From positions 1-64,000 of the forward strand of contig JACRBJ010000027.1 of NCBI GenBank assembly GCA_016234555.1: a stretch of 64,000 bases of DNA, written 5' to 3'. The stretch is from Chloroflexota bacterium (GTDB taxonomy: Bacteria; Chloroflexota; Anaerolineae; Anaerolineales; Villigracilaceae). The notes beneath the pieces were generated by a model. That model did not search any database and was not told the origin of the DNA. It was given only the letters and a program-made list of their open reading frames with translations. This document shows positions 40,607 through 49,241 of this stretch, in pieces. The position numbers were made by a program, and so were the translations under genes. Each line of letters opens with the position of its first letter. The first letter of the stretch is position 1.

Positions 40607-41926
40607 ATGGAAAAGAAATACCACATCTGGACCGAAGGCTGCCAAATGAACGTTGCCGACTCGCAGCGGGTTGGTTCATCGTTGGAGCACCTCGGCTATT
40701 CCCTTACCGAAAAACCCGAAGACGCGGACGTTATTGTCTTGAACACCTGCGTGGTGCGCCAATCCGCCGAGGATAAGGCGATTGGGCGCGTGAGTTCGTT
40801 CAAAAAGCTCAAAGAGAAAAATCCCGATTTGATTATCAACCTGATGGGATGTCTGGTGGGAGTGCGCGGCGCGGAGAAACTCAAAGCGCGGCTGCCCTAC
40901 GTGGACGTTTTCTCCCCGCCGTCTGATCCTGGTCCGTTGATTTCTCACCTCACCCAGGGCGAAGTCCACTCGATGGAGGATGCCGAAACCGCCCGCCGCT
41001 TCCTGATCCTGGACGATGAGTTGATCCTCCCCCAAGCCGAGCAGGGTAAGCTCGTCAGCGCGCATGTACCGGTGGTATACGGCTGTTCACACGCCTGCAC
41101 CTTTTGCATCATCCCATCCAAACGCGGCGGAGAACGCTCCCGCCCTGTCGGCGACATTGTAGCCGAAGTCCGCTCGCTGGCAAAACAGGGTGTAAAGGAA
41201 GTGACCCTGCTTGGACAGATCGTTGACCGCTACGGCAAGGACGTCCCCGATGGACCCAATCTCGCGGCACTCCTGCGTTTGATTCATGAAGTGGAAGGCA
41301 TCGAACGCATCCGCTTCCTGACTTCGCATCCCAACTACTTTGGCGACGATCTGATCGACGCCATTGCCGAGCTTCCACGAGTCATGCCGCACATCGAACT
41401 CCCCATTCAGGCGGGCGACGACGAAGTGCTGGTCAACATGAAGCGTGGATACACGCAGCAAGATTACCGCAACCTCGTGACAAATATCCGCGAGCGGATT
41501 CCCGACTGCTCGATTGCCACCGACATCATCGTCGGCTTCCCCGGTGAGACCGAAGCGCAGTTCATGGAAACCTACCGCGTCCTCGCCGACCTGAAACTGG
41601 ATGTGGCTCACCTGGCGCGATACTCCGTCCGCGAGGGAACCGTCGCCACCCGCCGCATGGAGGACAACGTCACCGAGGAAGAAAAGATGCGCCGCTTCCG
41701 CATGTTGGAAGATTTGCAGGAGGAAGTCGTCGCTGAGATCAATAAAAAATATCTCGGTGAAACTGTGGAAGTTCTATTTGAGGAAAAGGTCAAGCGCCGC
41801 TGGAAGGGACGCACCCCCACCAACAAAATCGTCTTCGTCGAGACGGAGGATGCCCTGCGCGGCAAACTGCTCCCCGTCACCGTCACCTGGACGGGACCGT
41901 GGTCGATGCAGGCGGTGTTGAAGTAA
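40607..41926 (+). CDS. miaB: tRNA-2-methylthio-N6-dimethylallyladenosine synthase
   Basis: The three-domain methylthiotransferase plan is clear: an N-terminal UPF0004 domain (YHIWTEGCQMNVADSQR, NTCVVRQSAEDK, GCLVG), the radical-SAM motif CSHACTFCIIPSKRG, and a C-terminal TRAM domain. MiaB adds a methylthio group to i6A37 in tRNA using SAM and two iron-sulfur clusters. At 439 residues the length is normal. The ORF track begins at 40181 inside the divergent gene's 5' end, but the ATG at 40607 starts the conserved N-terminus and follows a TATAAT by ten bases. Confidence 0.93.
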   Translation: MEKKYHIWTEGCQMNVADSQRVGSSLEHLGYSLTEKPEDADVIVLNTCVVRQSAEDKAIGRVSSFKKLKEKNPDLIINLMGCLVGVRGAEKLKARLPYVDVFSPPSDPGPLISHLTQGEVHSMEDAETARRFLILDDELILPQAEQGKLVSAHVPVVYGCSHACTFCIIPSKRGGERSRPVGDIVAEVRSLAKQGVKEVTLLGQIVDRYGKDVPDGPNLAALLRLIHEVEGIERIRFLTSHPNYFGDDLIDAIAELPRVMPHIELPIQAGDDEVLVNMKRGYTQQDYRNLVTNIRERIPDCSIATDIIVGFPGETEAQFMETYRVLADLKLDVAHLARYSVREGTVATRRMEDNVTEEEKMRRFRMLEDLQEEVVAEINKKYLGETVEVLFEEKVKRRWKGRTPTNKIVFVETEDALRGKLLPVTVTWTGPWSMQAVLK

Positions 41927-41930
41927 ACCA

Positions 41931-41959
41931 GTGACAGTCAATTTGAAATTGACTGTCAC
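41931..41959. terminator. Hairpin after miaB
   Basis: GTGACAGTCAATTT and AAATTGACTGTCAC form a stem of about 13 bp followed by CTTTCATTTTG, likely terminating miaB. The right arm also contains TTGACT, which may act as the -35 of the next gene. Confidence 0.65.
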
Positions 41960-41979
41960 CTTTCATTTTGTGGCATAAT
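41949..41979 (+). promoter_or_regulatory. Putative promoter of the flavoprotein gene
   Basis: TTGACT (41949-41954) and CATAAT (41974-41979) are 19 bases apart, a little long. The ATG at 41986 begins about six bases after the -10 box, so the transcript would have no leader. Confidence 0.45.
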
Positions 41980-41985
41980 CGCCGC

Positions 41986-43221
41986 ATGACTTATTCGGCG
42001 GCAATCATCGGCGGTGGACCTGCGGGGTTGATGGCGGCAGAGGTATTAATTGAGCAGGGGGTGAAAGTGGATGTGTACGATTCCATGCCATCATTGGGAC
42101 GCAAGTTTTTGATGGCTGGCAGGGGCGGATTAAACCTGACGCACTCGGAGCCTTTCGAGCAATTCATCTCCCGTTACGGAAAGCGAAAAAACGAAGTCCA
42201 AAAATGGCTGACGGATTTCACGCCCGACGACTTGCGCGAGTGGACAGGCGGACTTGGCGTCGAAACTTTTGTCGGCACGTCGGGACGGGTGTTTCCTGTC
42301 GGGATGAAGACCAGTCCCCTGCTAAGAGCGTGGCTCAAGCGGTTGGCTGATTCTGGCGTGGAGTTTCATCTGCGCCACAGATGGGTCGGTTGGAACGCAG
42401 ATAGATCTTTGAAATTTGAAACGTCCGAAGGCGAGAAAACGCTCCACGCGGATGCGGTGATACTCGCTTTGGGCGGAGGCAGTTGGGCAAGACTCGGCTC
42501 GGACGGGGCATGGGTAAAATGGCTGGATCAGGCTGGGGCGGAGGTCAAGCCGTTGAAGCCGTCCAACTGCGGGTTCGACGTCAAATGGAGTCCGCACTTT
42601 CAGGAAAAGTTCGATGGTCAACCCATAAAATCGGTGGCGCTGTCGTTTGGGGAATTTCACCGGCAGGGAGAATTTATCGTCACCAAAGACGGCGTGGAAG
42701 GAAGTTTGATCTACGCGGCGTCGGCATCCATCCGCGACGAGATCGAAGCCAGGGGGGAAACAGTCATCACGTTGGACATGTCGCCAGACCGCAGCGAGGA
42801 ATGGCTGGTGGAAAAACTATCCAAGCCGCGCGGCTCGCGTTCGATGTCGAGTCATCTTGAGAAGACGATTGGCTTGAAAGGCGTGAAGGTTGGATTGCTG
42901 TATGAATTCATGTCGAAAGAAGATTTTACCTACCCGGAGCGGATCGCGGCTTTCGTCAAGCGGATGCCCATCCCGTTGGTCGCGCCGCGCCCGTTGGATG
43001 AAGCCATCAGCAGCGCGGGCGGCGTGACCTTCGAGTCGCTGGATGAAAACCTGATGCTGCGTTCAATGCCGGGGATTTTTTGTGCGGGCGAAATGCTGGA
43101 TTGGGAAGCGCCGACGGGCGGCTACATGCTGACTGCGTGTTTCGCCAGTGGTCGCGCGGCGGCGGCAGGAGTGTTAAAATGGTGGGGCAAGGCGAATCCA
43201 TCGATGTCACCAAAATTCTAA
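41986..43221 (+). CDS. YhiN/HI0933-like NAD(P)/FAD-dependent oxidoreductase
   Basis: The N-terminal dinucleotide-binding motif AAIIGGGPAGLMAAEVL, the family motif GRKFLMAGRGGLNLTHSE, and the later ALGGGSWARLGSDG and CAGEMLDWEAPTGGYM match the flavoprotein subfamily related to HI0933/YhiN (PP_4765-like). The reaction of this family is unclear; members reduce or oxidise small molecules. The track ORF starts six codons earlier at 41968; the ATG at 41986 follows a -10 box. The NTF2-like gene follows after 16 bases. Confidence 0.83.
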   Translation: MTYSAAIIGGGPAGLMAAEVLIEQGVKVDVYDSMPSLGRKFLMAGRGGLNLTHSEPFEQFISRYGKRKNEVQKWLTDFTPDDLREWTGGLGVETFVGTSGRVFPVGMKTSPLLRAWLKRLADSGVEFHLRHRWVGWNADRSLKFETSEGEKTLHADAVILALGGGSWARLGSDGAWVKWLDQAGAEVKPLKPSNCGFDVKWSPHFQEKFDGQPIKSVALSFGEFHRQGEFIVTKDGVEGSLIYAASASIRDEIEARGETVITLDMSPDRSEEWLVEKLSKPRGSRSMSSHLEKTIGLKGVKVGLLYEFMSKEDFTYPERIAAFVKRMPIPLVAPRPLDEAISSAGGVTFESLDENLMLRSMPGIFCAGEMLDWEAPTGGYMLTACFASGRAAAAGVLKWWGKANPSMSPKF

Positions 43222-43237
43222 AAAGGAAGGCAGAACC

Positions 43238-43666
43238 ATGGAAGACAGAATCAAGATTCAGGAATTGATCGCTCATTTCGCCAACAGTTTCGATGTGAAA
43301 GACTGGGAGGGATTGCAGTCCTGCTTCACCGACGTCATTCTTTCAGACTATTCCGACCTGCGCGGCACGCCGCCCGAGAAGATCTCGGTCAAGGAATATG
43401 TGAGGCTGCGCCGCGAGGGACTGGACCCGTTGAAGATCCAGCACCTAGTCAGCAATTACGAAATCAAGTTCATCGACTCGGTCACCGCCACATGCCGCGC
43501 TTCGATGGTCGTCTGGCGCAAAACCGACAAGGAAAATTTCACCACCCATTGCATGTACACATTCAAGGTGGTTGCTCAGGGACCTGAGTGGAAGATTTCC
43601 GAGATCACACAAAAGGTCTTGTGGAACGAGGGGACACCATCCATCTATAAAGGTGCGAAGAGTTAG
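43238..43666 (+). CDS. NTF2/SnoaL-like protein
   Basis: The 142-residue protein has the opening KIQELIAHFANSFDVKDWEGL and the later FTDVILSDYSDLRG of SnoaL-like folds, a small cone-shaped beta barrel with a hydrophobic pocket used by isomerases, dehydratases and binding proteins. No catalytic dyad can be fixed. A good AAGGAAGG ribosome site precedes the ATG. It is probably co-transcribed with the flavoprotein gene. Confidence 0.82.
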   Translation: MEDRIKIQELIAHFANSFDVKDWEGLQSCFTDVILSDYSDLRGTPPEKISVKEYVRLRREGLDPLKIQHLVSNYEIKFIDSVTATCRASMVVWRKTDKENFTTHCMYTFKVVAQGPEWKISEITQKVLWNEGTPSIYKGAKS

Positions 43667-43711
43667 GTTAACCGCAAAGAACGAGTGGGCAGTACTTCCC
43701 TGAACTATTCA

Positions 43712-43753
43712 CCGCCGCAATATTCCGCCTGCTACGGCGGAATATTGCGGCGG
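43712..43753. repeat. Perfect 18-bp-stem hairpin
   Basis: CCGCCGCAATATTCCGCC pairs perfectly with GGCGGAATATTGCGGCGG across a TGCTAC loop in the gap 43667-43785. No T-run follows. It may be a repeat element or a processing hairpin. Confidence 0.8.
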
Positions 43754-43785
43754 GCAAGCAGGGATGAAGCAGATAATAAAATAGA

Positions 43786-46362
43786 ATGGCCTTTGGAGAA
43801 TTGATGTTTAAAAACGGTCCTGGCCTTCGTTTCAGGCTATTTATTTATTTAGCAAGTATTGAGTTTCTATTGTCAGGAACCATCACCGCTTTCCTAGCTG
43901 TAAGGCAAGGTCTTGAAGCTACACTGATAATCTCAATATTGATTGCTTTTGCAGGATTGTCAGGCATTTTTATCCCGGTTTTGCTAAAGCAAAGGGATAA
44001 TATTGAAAAAAGAGTAATGGATATTTCAAAGGGAATGATTGTCCGATCACTCCCTTTTATCATCATTTTTCTTTTGGCTGCATTTTTTTGTTTTGCAAAC
44101 CCAGACGCCCATACTGCTCTATTGTTATCCCCTCTATTTGTATGTGGTTGGCTAATTGGAGTGGAACTTCTTCTGTTGTTTGACCCAGCTCAATCATACG
44201 AAGAAGGCGGGAGCGTACGTCCGGCAGACAGCAAAAAGAAGGTGATCGGGATCACAAGCGCACTTCTTGCCTATGGTTTTTTACTGCTTCCTTCTCATAT
44301 CCCCACATGGCTTGATGGCATTCCCTGGGACACGTCAATCGAGTTCGTATTTGGCGCGTTTGCCTTACCATTGATTTTTATAACCGGGTGGAAATTTTTC
44401 GCGAAGCGTTTTTATATTTTCTCATTTGGTTTTCTACTCCTTGTGAAATTCGTTCTCTTTAGTCTCCTTCCGCAGGCAGGCCTGGGAATTTACGCCTTCA
44501 GCAACGAAGAGTCTTTTTTAACCAGCCAGTGGGAAAGAAGCTACCAGACACTTGCAATTCCCGGCTATACAGAGGTCATCAACCGTCCATATTATGGACT
44601 GCGCGAATTTCCAATAGAATGGATAAATAAACGCTTTGGTTTCGAGGAAAACGAGTTTTGGCTCAAGCTGGAATTAAGTGGATACATCAATTTACAAAAG
44701 AATGAAAGGCTAGTATTTATAGCGCAAGGGGCAAGAAGCATCCAAGTGGAGTTTCTGGACACAAACACACAAGAAACCGTTCCCATCGAATTTATCGAGA
44801 AAATCGAGGATGCCAACGATAAATTATATGAGTCCATTCCAAATACCCGCGAGGTAAAAATTCAGGGCACACTCCTTTTCGATATATACGGAACAATGCG
44901 GCTGGAACCAATCATCTTATATGCTGATGGCTCGACAAAATCTCCTTTTAAATCTACAAGAATATGGACCACGTTGGATGGCGCAAATTATCCTGTAAAC
45001 CAGGTAAACACCTTTAGCTTAATCCTGGATACGCTGAGCCTTTTGTTCATGAGTTTGATTCTTGTCGGACTATCTATTGGGATACGCACCTTGTGGAAGG
45101 ATGGAAAAATTTCGATGATCGACCTTTATCTTGCGTCATCGGGACTACCATTATTTTTCGTCGTCATGCTGGTTCATAAACAATATATGAATGTTTTGGC
45201 GCTATCAATTCTCCTTGTTTTCTTCGCCGTGAAGTCGATAGAACTATCCTTGCGCCAATGCCACATGTCAGGAAAAGTATTTCTATTCTCCGTCGGCATC
45301 GCGACGCTGTTCATGTTCATTGCCCTGGATATACACGAACTCCGCATGGTTAATAGCTTCCCAACATTCCATGATGGGCACGAGTATCAGATATTTGCGC
45401 ATAATATCTATGTAAACCAGGATATTTTCCTCGTGAATACGCCGCCCCGGGCCTACAAGGTGCTTTTTCCATATATCGTCGGTGCCCTTCATGTTCTGTT
45501 TGGGCAGTCGGTAACGCCACAATTATTTTTTTACGCCTGGTGTGCCGTGTTGAGCAGCGCCATTCTCATCGAAATAGCGAAGGAACTTCGCATGACCATA
45601 AAAGCATCGCTCATCGCCGCGGTCTACTACCTTTTGACATTATTCCTGCCTTCGCTTTACATGTACTATTTCCGCTTTGGCTTGATAGAACCCTTCTCGA
45701 CAGCCTCGCTGTTCCTCACAATTTACTTTGCCATAAAACGACAGCGTTTCAACATGTTTCTGACAGGCATGGTCACAGTCCTTCTGCGGCTCGACTATCT
45801 TGGAATTACTTTCTCGGCAATCCTGCTCATGTCCGACCCAATGGTCGGCGCGCAAAAAGCCACCTGGGTGCAATTTTTCGACTGGCTAAAGAAAAGCTGG
45901 AAACTTCTTATAGCCTACGCCGTAGCTCTCTGCCTGCCAGCTTTTATCTTTGTCTTGGGATATTTCCTATTTACTCCTGATTACAAGTTGAATGCCGCCG
46001 ACACAGATCAAACCTCGTTGATGAGCGTCGTCGAAGGCATGGTCAGAGTGATTGCCGGTGGCACCCCCGGAGATTTGCGCGAAAAAATTTCAGATGCCCC
46101 CACAGACGTGTTCTTGATATACCTGCCCCTGCTGTTTGGTTTCTCACTCGTGCTCGCGTCCGTTTTTCTTCGCACAGGAATTTTGAAACAGCTTGACCTG
46201 CGCCTGGGACTGATTGCCCTGAGCCTTTTACCAGCCTATATTTTTGTACGCCCCACCGTTTACCTTCCACGTTTTAGCCTGCCACTCCTTCCCATTGACC
46301 TGATTCTGATCAGTTTATTTTTACATCAACTCAGGCAATGGAAATTGCCCAACTTCAAATGA
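43786..46362 (+). CDS. Large multi-pass membrane protein, possibly GT-C glycosyltransferase
   Basis: This 858-residue protein has about 18 hydrophobic helices in two groups, residues about 15-240 and 420-855. Between them, about 250-420, lies a soluble region that looks like a beta-sandwich and is probably outside the membrane. In the second group the acidic FPTFHDGHEYQIFAHNIYVN followed by PPRAYKVLFPYIVGALH has the order of GT-C enzymes (acidic loop after a first helix, then many helices). The gene is more AT-rich than its neighbours. No firm family assignment is possible. Its stop overlaps the ATGATG of the next gene. Confidence 0.65.
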   Translation: MAFGELMFKNGPGLRFRLFIYLASIEFLLSGTITAFLAVRQGLEATLIISILIAFAGLSGIFIPVLLKQRDNIEKRVMDISKGMIVRSLPFIIIFLLAAFFCFANPDAHTALLLSPLFVCGWLIGVELLLLFDPAQSYEEGGSVRPADSKKKVIGITSALLAYGFLLLPSHIPTWLDGIPWDTSIEFVFGAFALPLIFITGWKFFAKRFYIFSFGFLLLVKFVLFSLLPQAGLGIYAFSNEESFLTSQWERSYQTLAIPGYTEVINRPYYGLREFPIEWINKRFGFEENEFWLKLELSGYINLQKNERLVFIAQGARSIQVEFLDTNTQETVPIEFIEKIEDANDKLYESIPNTREVKIQGTLLFDIYGTMRLEPIILYADGSTKSPFKSTRIWTTLDGANYPVNQVNTFSLILDTLSLLFMSLILVGLSIGIRTLWKDGKISMIDLYLASSGLPLFFVVMLVHKQYMNVLALSILLVFFAVKSIELSLRQCHMSGKVFLFSVGIATLFMFIALDIHELRMVNSFPTFHDGHEYQIFAHNIYVNQDIFLVNTPPRAYKVLFPYIVGALHVLFGQSVTPQLFFYAWCAVLSSAILIEIAKELRMTIKASLIAAVYYLLTLFLPSLYMYYFRFGLIEPFSTASLFLTIYFAIKRQRFNMFLTGMVTVLLRLDYLGITFSAILLMSDPMVGAQKATWVQFFDWLKKSWKLLIAYAVALCLPAFIFVLGYFLFTPDYKLNAADTDQTSLMSVVEGMVRVIAGGTPGDLREKISDAPTDVFLIYLPLLFGFSLVLASVFLRTGILKQLDLRLGLIALSLLPAYIFVRPTVYLPRFSLPLLPIDLILISLFLHQLRQWKLPNFK

Positions 46363-46787
46363 TGACGAACTGTCCCGAATGCGGCGCGACGAATACCCTC
46401 TGCAAACCCCGCTTTGACGATTTCCTCGTTTTGGAATTCACAGATGCGGACTATGGTGCCGTCCACCACCTGACCGTCACCGCATACATGCTCCAGCACT
46501 CCAGCAAGTTGACCCGCGAAGGCTGGCTCCACATGCGCGGACTGCTGCGCGAATTCCTCGTGGAGGACAAGCCGCCTCAATACGTCCGCAGACAAAACAG
46601 GGATCTGGTGGACAGCGGCAAGCGCAAATTCAAGATTTCATCAAAGGACGGCTTGCCTGTCATTCAAAAATCCACGTGGACGATGACGATTCTCGATGTC
46701 CGCGCGGAGAATGCAGACGCCTATTGTGAAGATGTGTCCGCGTGGGCAAGGGCGGTATTGGAAGAGGCAGAGCAAATTATGATATGA
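46359..46787 (+). CDS. DUF5946-family protein
   Basis: An N-terminal zinc-ribbon-like NCPECGATNTLCKPRF is followed by the DUF5946 pattern VHHLTVTAYMLQHSSKLTREGW and a helical remainder. Function of the family is not known to me. The ATG overlaps the stop of the large membrane-protein gene, so translational coupling is probable. The track start at 46338 lies within that gene. Confidence 0.78.
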   Translation: MMTNCPECGATNTLCKPRFDDFLVLEFTDADYGAVHHLTVTAYMLQHSSKLTREGWLHMRGLLREFLVEDKPPQYVRRQNRDLVDSGKRKFKISSKDGLPVIQKSTWTMTILDVRAENADAYCEDVSAWARAVLEEAEQIMI

Positions 46788-46886
46788 TGCCGACATTGCG
46801 ATGATCGCACAATTTTGAGAAAGCTCGACGAAGAGTTCCCAAGAAAACCATAGTGCTTGATGACAAAGTAGGTAAGGGTCAATTGT

Positions 46887-47795
46887 ATGTTCAAGATATT
46901 TTGCGACGAAACTTGGACAAGTCAGAGTGAATATAAAAATGTAAAAATCCCCTATATTGTGTTTTATGGGATTATGCTTGAACAATCACATGAAGAGGCG
47001 TTGTTGCAAAGGATAGATTCGCTCAAGAGGCAAAGGGGATTATTCTCTTTAGAGAAAAACGTACCAATCGAAATCAAATGGCAAAAAGCCGAAGAAGAGT
47101 GGAAATCTGCCAGAAAGTTAAATCGCCAAAACCGATACGAAGATTTTTTGAATATTTTCTTTGATGAATTACAAACCAAAAGAATATCTTTTGGTTATAT
47201 GTTTATGGAGAAGAACGAATACGATAATAGGGAAAAAGAATTTCTAAAGGTTCAGAATGACAACAAGCAAAACTTCTTTTTCATGCTTTATTTCCAATTT
47301 CTTTATCACTGCTTTATAAAAAATCAAGTCAAACAACAGCCTTATGAAGTCTGGATAGATAATCATGATATGGGCGGCGAAGGTCAACAGTATGAAATTG
47401 GAAGGCTTAGGGAGATACTGAACAAAAGGATTTATAAAGACCACACTGTAAAGAATCAAATGTGGTTATCGGACGACATGCGAAAGAGCCTAGTTGATTC
47501 CACTCAACTGGTCAGCTTGGCGGAGTCGAAAAATGAGCCACTGGTTCAACTTTCTGACTTATGCGCAGGTTGTGTAAGGTATATTCTCGAAAACCAGATT
47601 GCGCCTCCAAACGCAGGAGGTCAAATGACTTTGTTTGATTCAAATCAGCCTAAAGAGTTGTTGAGCGGAAAAGATTCCTTGACTGATTATTTTTATCGGA
47701 GATTGAGAGAGATAAAAGGATATGGGGACTTGAATTTACTAAGTATCTCTTATCATCATAGGTTTAGTATCTTTCCGTTTTCCTATAAAAAATAA
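46887..47795 (+). CDS. DUF3800-family protein
   Basis: The 302-residue protein opens with IFCDETWTS, which carries the acidic pair of DUF3800, and near residue 205 has VSLAESKNEPLVQLSDLCAG, the second conserved acidic motif. The family adopts an RNase-H-like fold and is often found in mobile or defence regions. The gene is strongly AT-rich compared with its neighbours, has no clear ribosome site and no partner gene, all of which fit a recent arrival. The stretch 46788-46886 before it shows no gene. Confidence 0.82.
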   Translation: MFKIFCDETWTSQSEYKNVKIPYIVFYGIMLEQSHEEALLQRIDSLKRQRGLFSLEKNVPIEIKWQKAEEEWKSARKLNRQNRYEDFLNIFFDELQTKRISFGYMFMEKNEYDNREKEFLKVQNDNKQNFFFMLYFQFLYHCFIKNQVKQQPYEVWIDNHDMGGEGQQYEIGRLREILNKRIYKDHTVKNQMWLSDDMRKSLVDSTQLVSLAESKNEPLVQLSDLCAGCVRYILENQIAPPNAGGQMTLFDSNQPKELLSGKDSLTDYFYRRLREIKGYGDLNLLSISYHHRFSIFPFSYKK

Positions 47796-47836
47796 CTCTT
47801 GCCTCACTTCTACCCAAGGATACCCTCATTTCATCT

Positions 47837-49240
47837 ATGATAAACTTGCCGCCAGTACACAAACTGGAACGCGCAATGAAACAATCCCTGCAAACCGCAT
47901 TCAAAACCTGGCTCGGACTCACCCTGCTGGTCATCGCCAGCCTGGTCGTGATTTATCTCCGCAACGGTATGACGGGACTGGAGCTTTTCATCCAGAGCTG
48001 GCCCCTGTCCAACCTGGCTGTGACGTTGGCTTCCACCGCCTTCGTCTGGGTGTTGACGGGCGTTCTGCTTTCCCTGCTTGCAAATCAAAAAATCCACAAG
48101 GGGAATCTCTGGCTTACGGCGGGATTCTTCCTCGTCATGTTCATCTATCTCGGCATCCTGCGCGAGCGCTTCCGCTACGGCGACTATCACTACTACCTCG
48201 ACGCCGCCGCCGCCCTTGCCAAGGGACAACCCCTGCCCGACAGTTATCTCTACCTGCCGCTTTGGGCGTCTCTGCTCCAGTTCCTCGTCCCGCTTGGTGA
48301 CCAGGGCTTCATGATCATCCTGTGGATTGTCAATGTCCTCGCCCTCGCTGCTTTGTACTTCCTGCTTGTTACCGTCCTCCAACGCTACGGTTTTTCAGGT
48401 CGCCTTGCGGTTGTCATCACCATCCTCTTCCTGCTCATCAACACCCCGCTCATGCGGACTTTGGGATTTATCCAGGTCAATCTGCTGACGTTGGACTTGA
48501 TTCTGCTCAGCCTCGTCATTTATCCCAAACAGGAATTCCTATCCGCGCTGGCGCTGGCGTTTGCCGTCCACGTGAAGACGTCCCCCGCCGTGCTGGTTCT
48601 CGCCTTCCTGCTGGAGTTCAACTGGCGCTGGCTGTTTTGGTTCGCGGTTAGTTTCCTCGCCATCGGACTTTTCCCCGTCGTCACAAACGGTGTTTCGCTC
48701 TACCAGCAATTCCTGACCAACACCTTCCTGCTGACCCAAATCCCCGACACGAATTTCCACGAGACCTCCTTTGACTCCTTCCTGCGTTTTCTCAATCCCT
48801 TCCTTGGGATTCAAATCGCACAGACCCGTCTCATAGCGCTTGCCGCAAAAGCCTTGCTCCTGTTTGCCTCTCTCGCGGTGATGGCGCAATCAGTCAGCAG
48901 TCAATCGTTCAACAAAGAGAACCGCCTGCTGAACGCCGTCCCGCCGCTGTTCGTGCTGATGACCCTCGCCTCCCCCATCGTCTGGGACCATCACGGGCTT
49001 TTCACCGCCCTTGCTTTTCTGCTCATGCTCAAGCGCATCCACTCCCCGTCCGCGTGGGTTTGGTTTGGCTTCGCCTACTTCCTCGAATTCGTCCTGCCCT
49101 CCTTCGACTTCTTCCCCTGGTCGTACGGTCGCCTCATCGCGCCGCTCATCGTCCTCTGGCTGATGTGGCGCACCGCGAAGAACGACGAATCGCCCTTCAT
49201 CGCGTCGGCAAATGGCTGGCTTGCAAAAATTGCCTCTTGA
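47837..49240 (+). CDS. GT87 / DUF2029-family membrane glycosyltransferase
   Basis: About eleven hydrophobic helices with the acidic loop FRYGDYHYYLDAAAALAKGQPLP, followed by YLYLPLWASLL, match the alpha-mannosyltransferase-like DUF2029 (GT87) family, which uses polyprenyl-phosphate sugars. The product has 467 residues. An alternative start is the in-frame ATG at 47876 (MKQSLQTAFK), which would place the first helix nearer the N-terminus. The next glycosyltransferase gene begins one base after its stop. Confidence 0.83.
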   Translation: MINLPPVHKLERAMKQSLQTAFKTWLGLTLLVIASLVVIYLRNGMTGLELFIQSWPLSNLAVTLASTAFVWVLTGVLLSLLANQKIHKGNLWLTAGFFLVMFIYLGILRERFRYGDYHYYLDAAAALAKGQPLPDSYLYLPLWASLLQFLVPLGDQGFMIILWIVNVLALAALYFLLVTVLQRYGFSGRLAVVITILFLLINTPLMRTLGFIQVNLLTLDLILLSLVIYPKQEFLSALALAFAVHVKTSPAVLVLAFLLEFNWRWLFWFAVSFLAIGLFPVVTNGVSLYQQFLTNTFLLTQIPDTNFHETSFDSFLRFLNPFLGIQIAQTRLIALAAKALLLFASLAVMAQSVSSQSFNKENRLLNAVPPLFVLMTLASPIVWDHHGLFTALAFLLMLKRIHSPSAWVWFGFAYFLEFVLPSFDFFPWSYGRLIAPLIVLWLMWRTAKNDESPFIASANGWLAKIAS

Positions 49241-49241
49241 A

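Noticed and set aside
46641-46985. 114-codon ORF on the minus strand
   Set aside because: It overlaps the DUF5946 gene and the start of the DUF3800 gene antisense and shows no motif.
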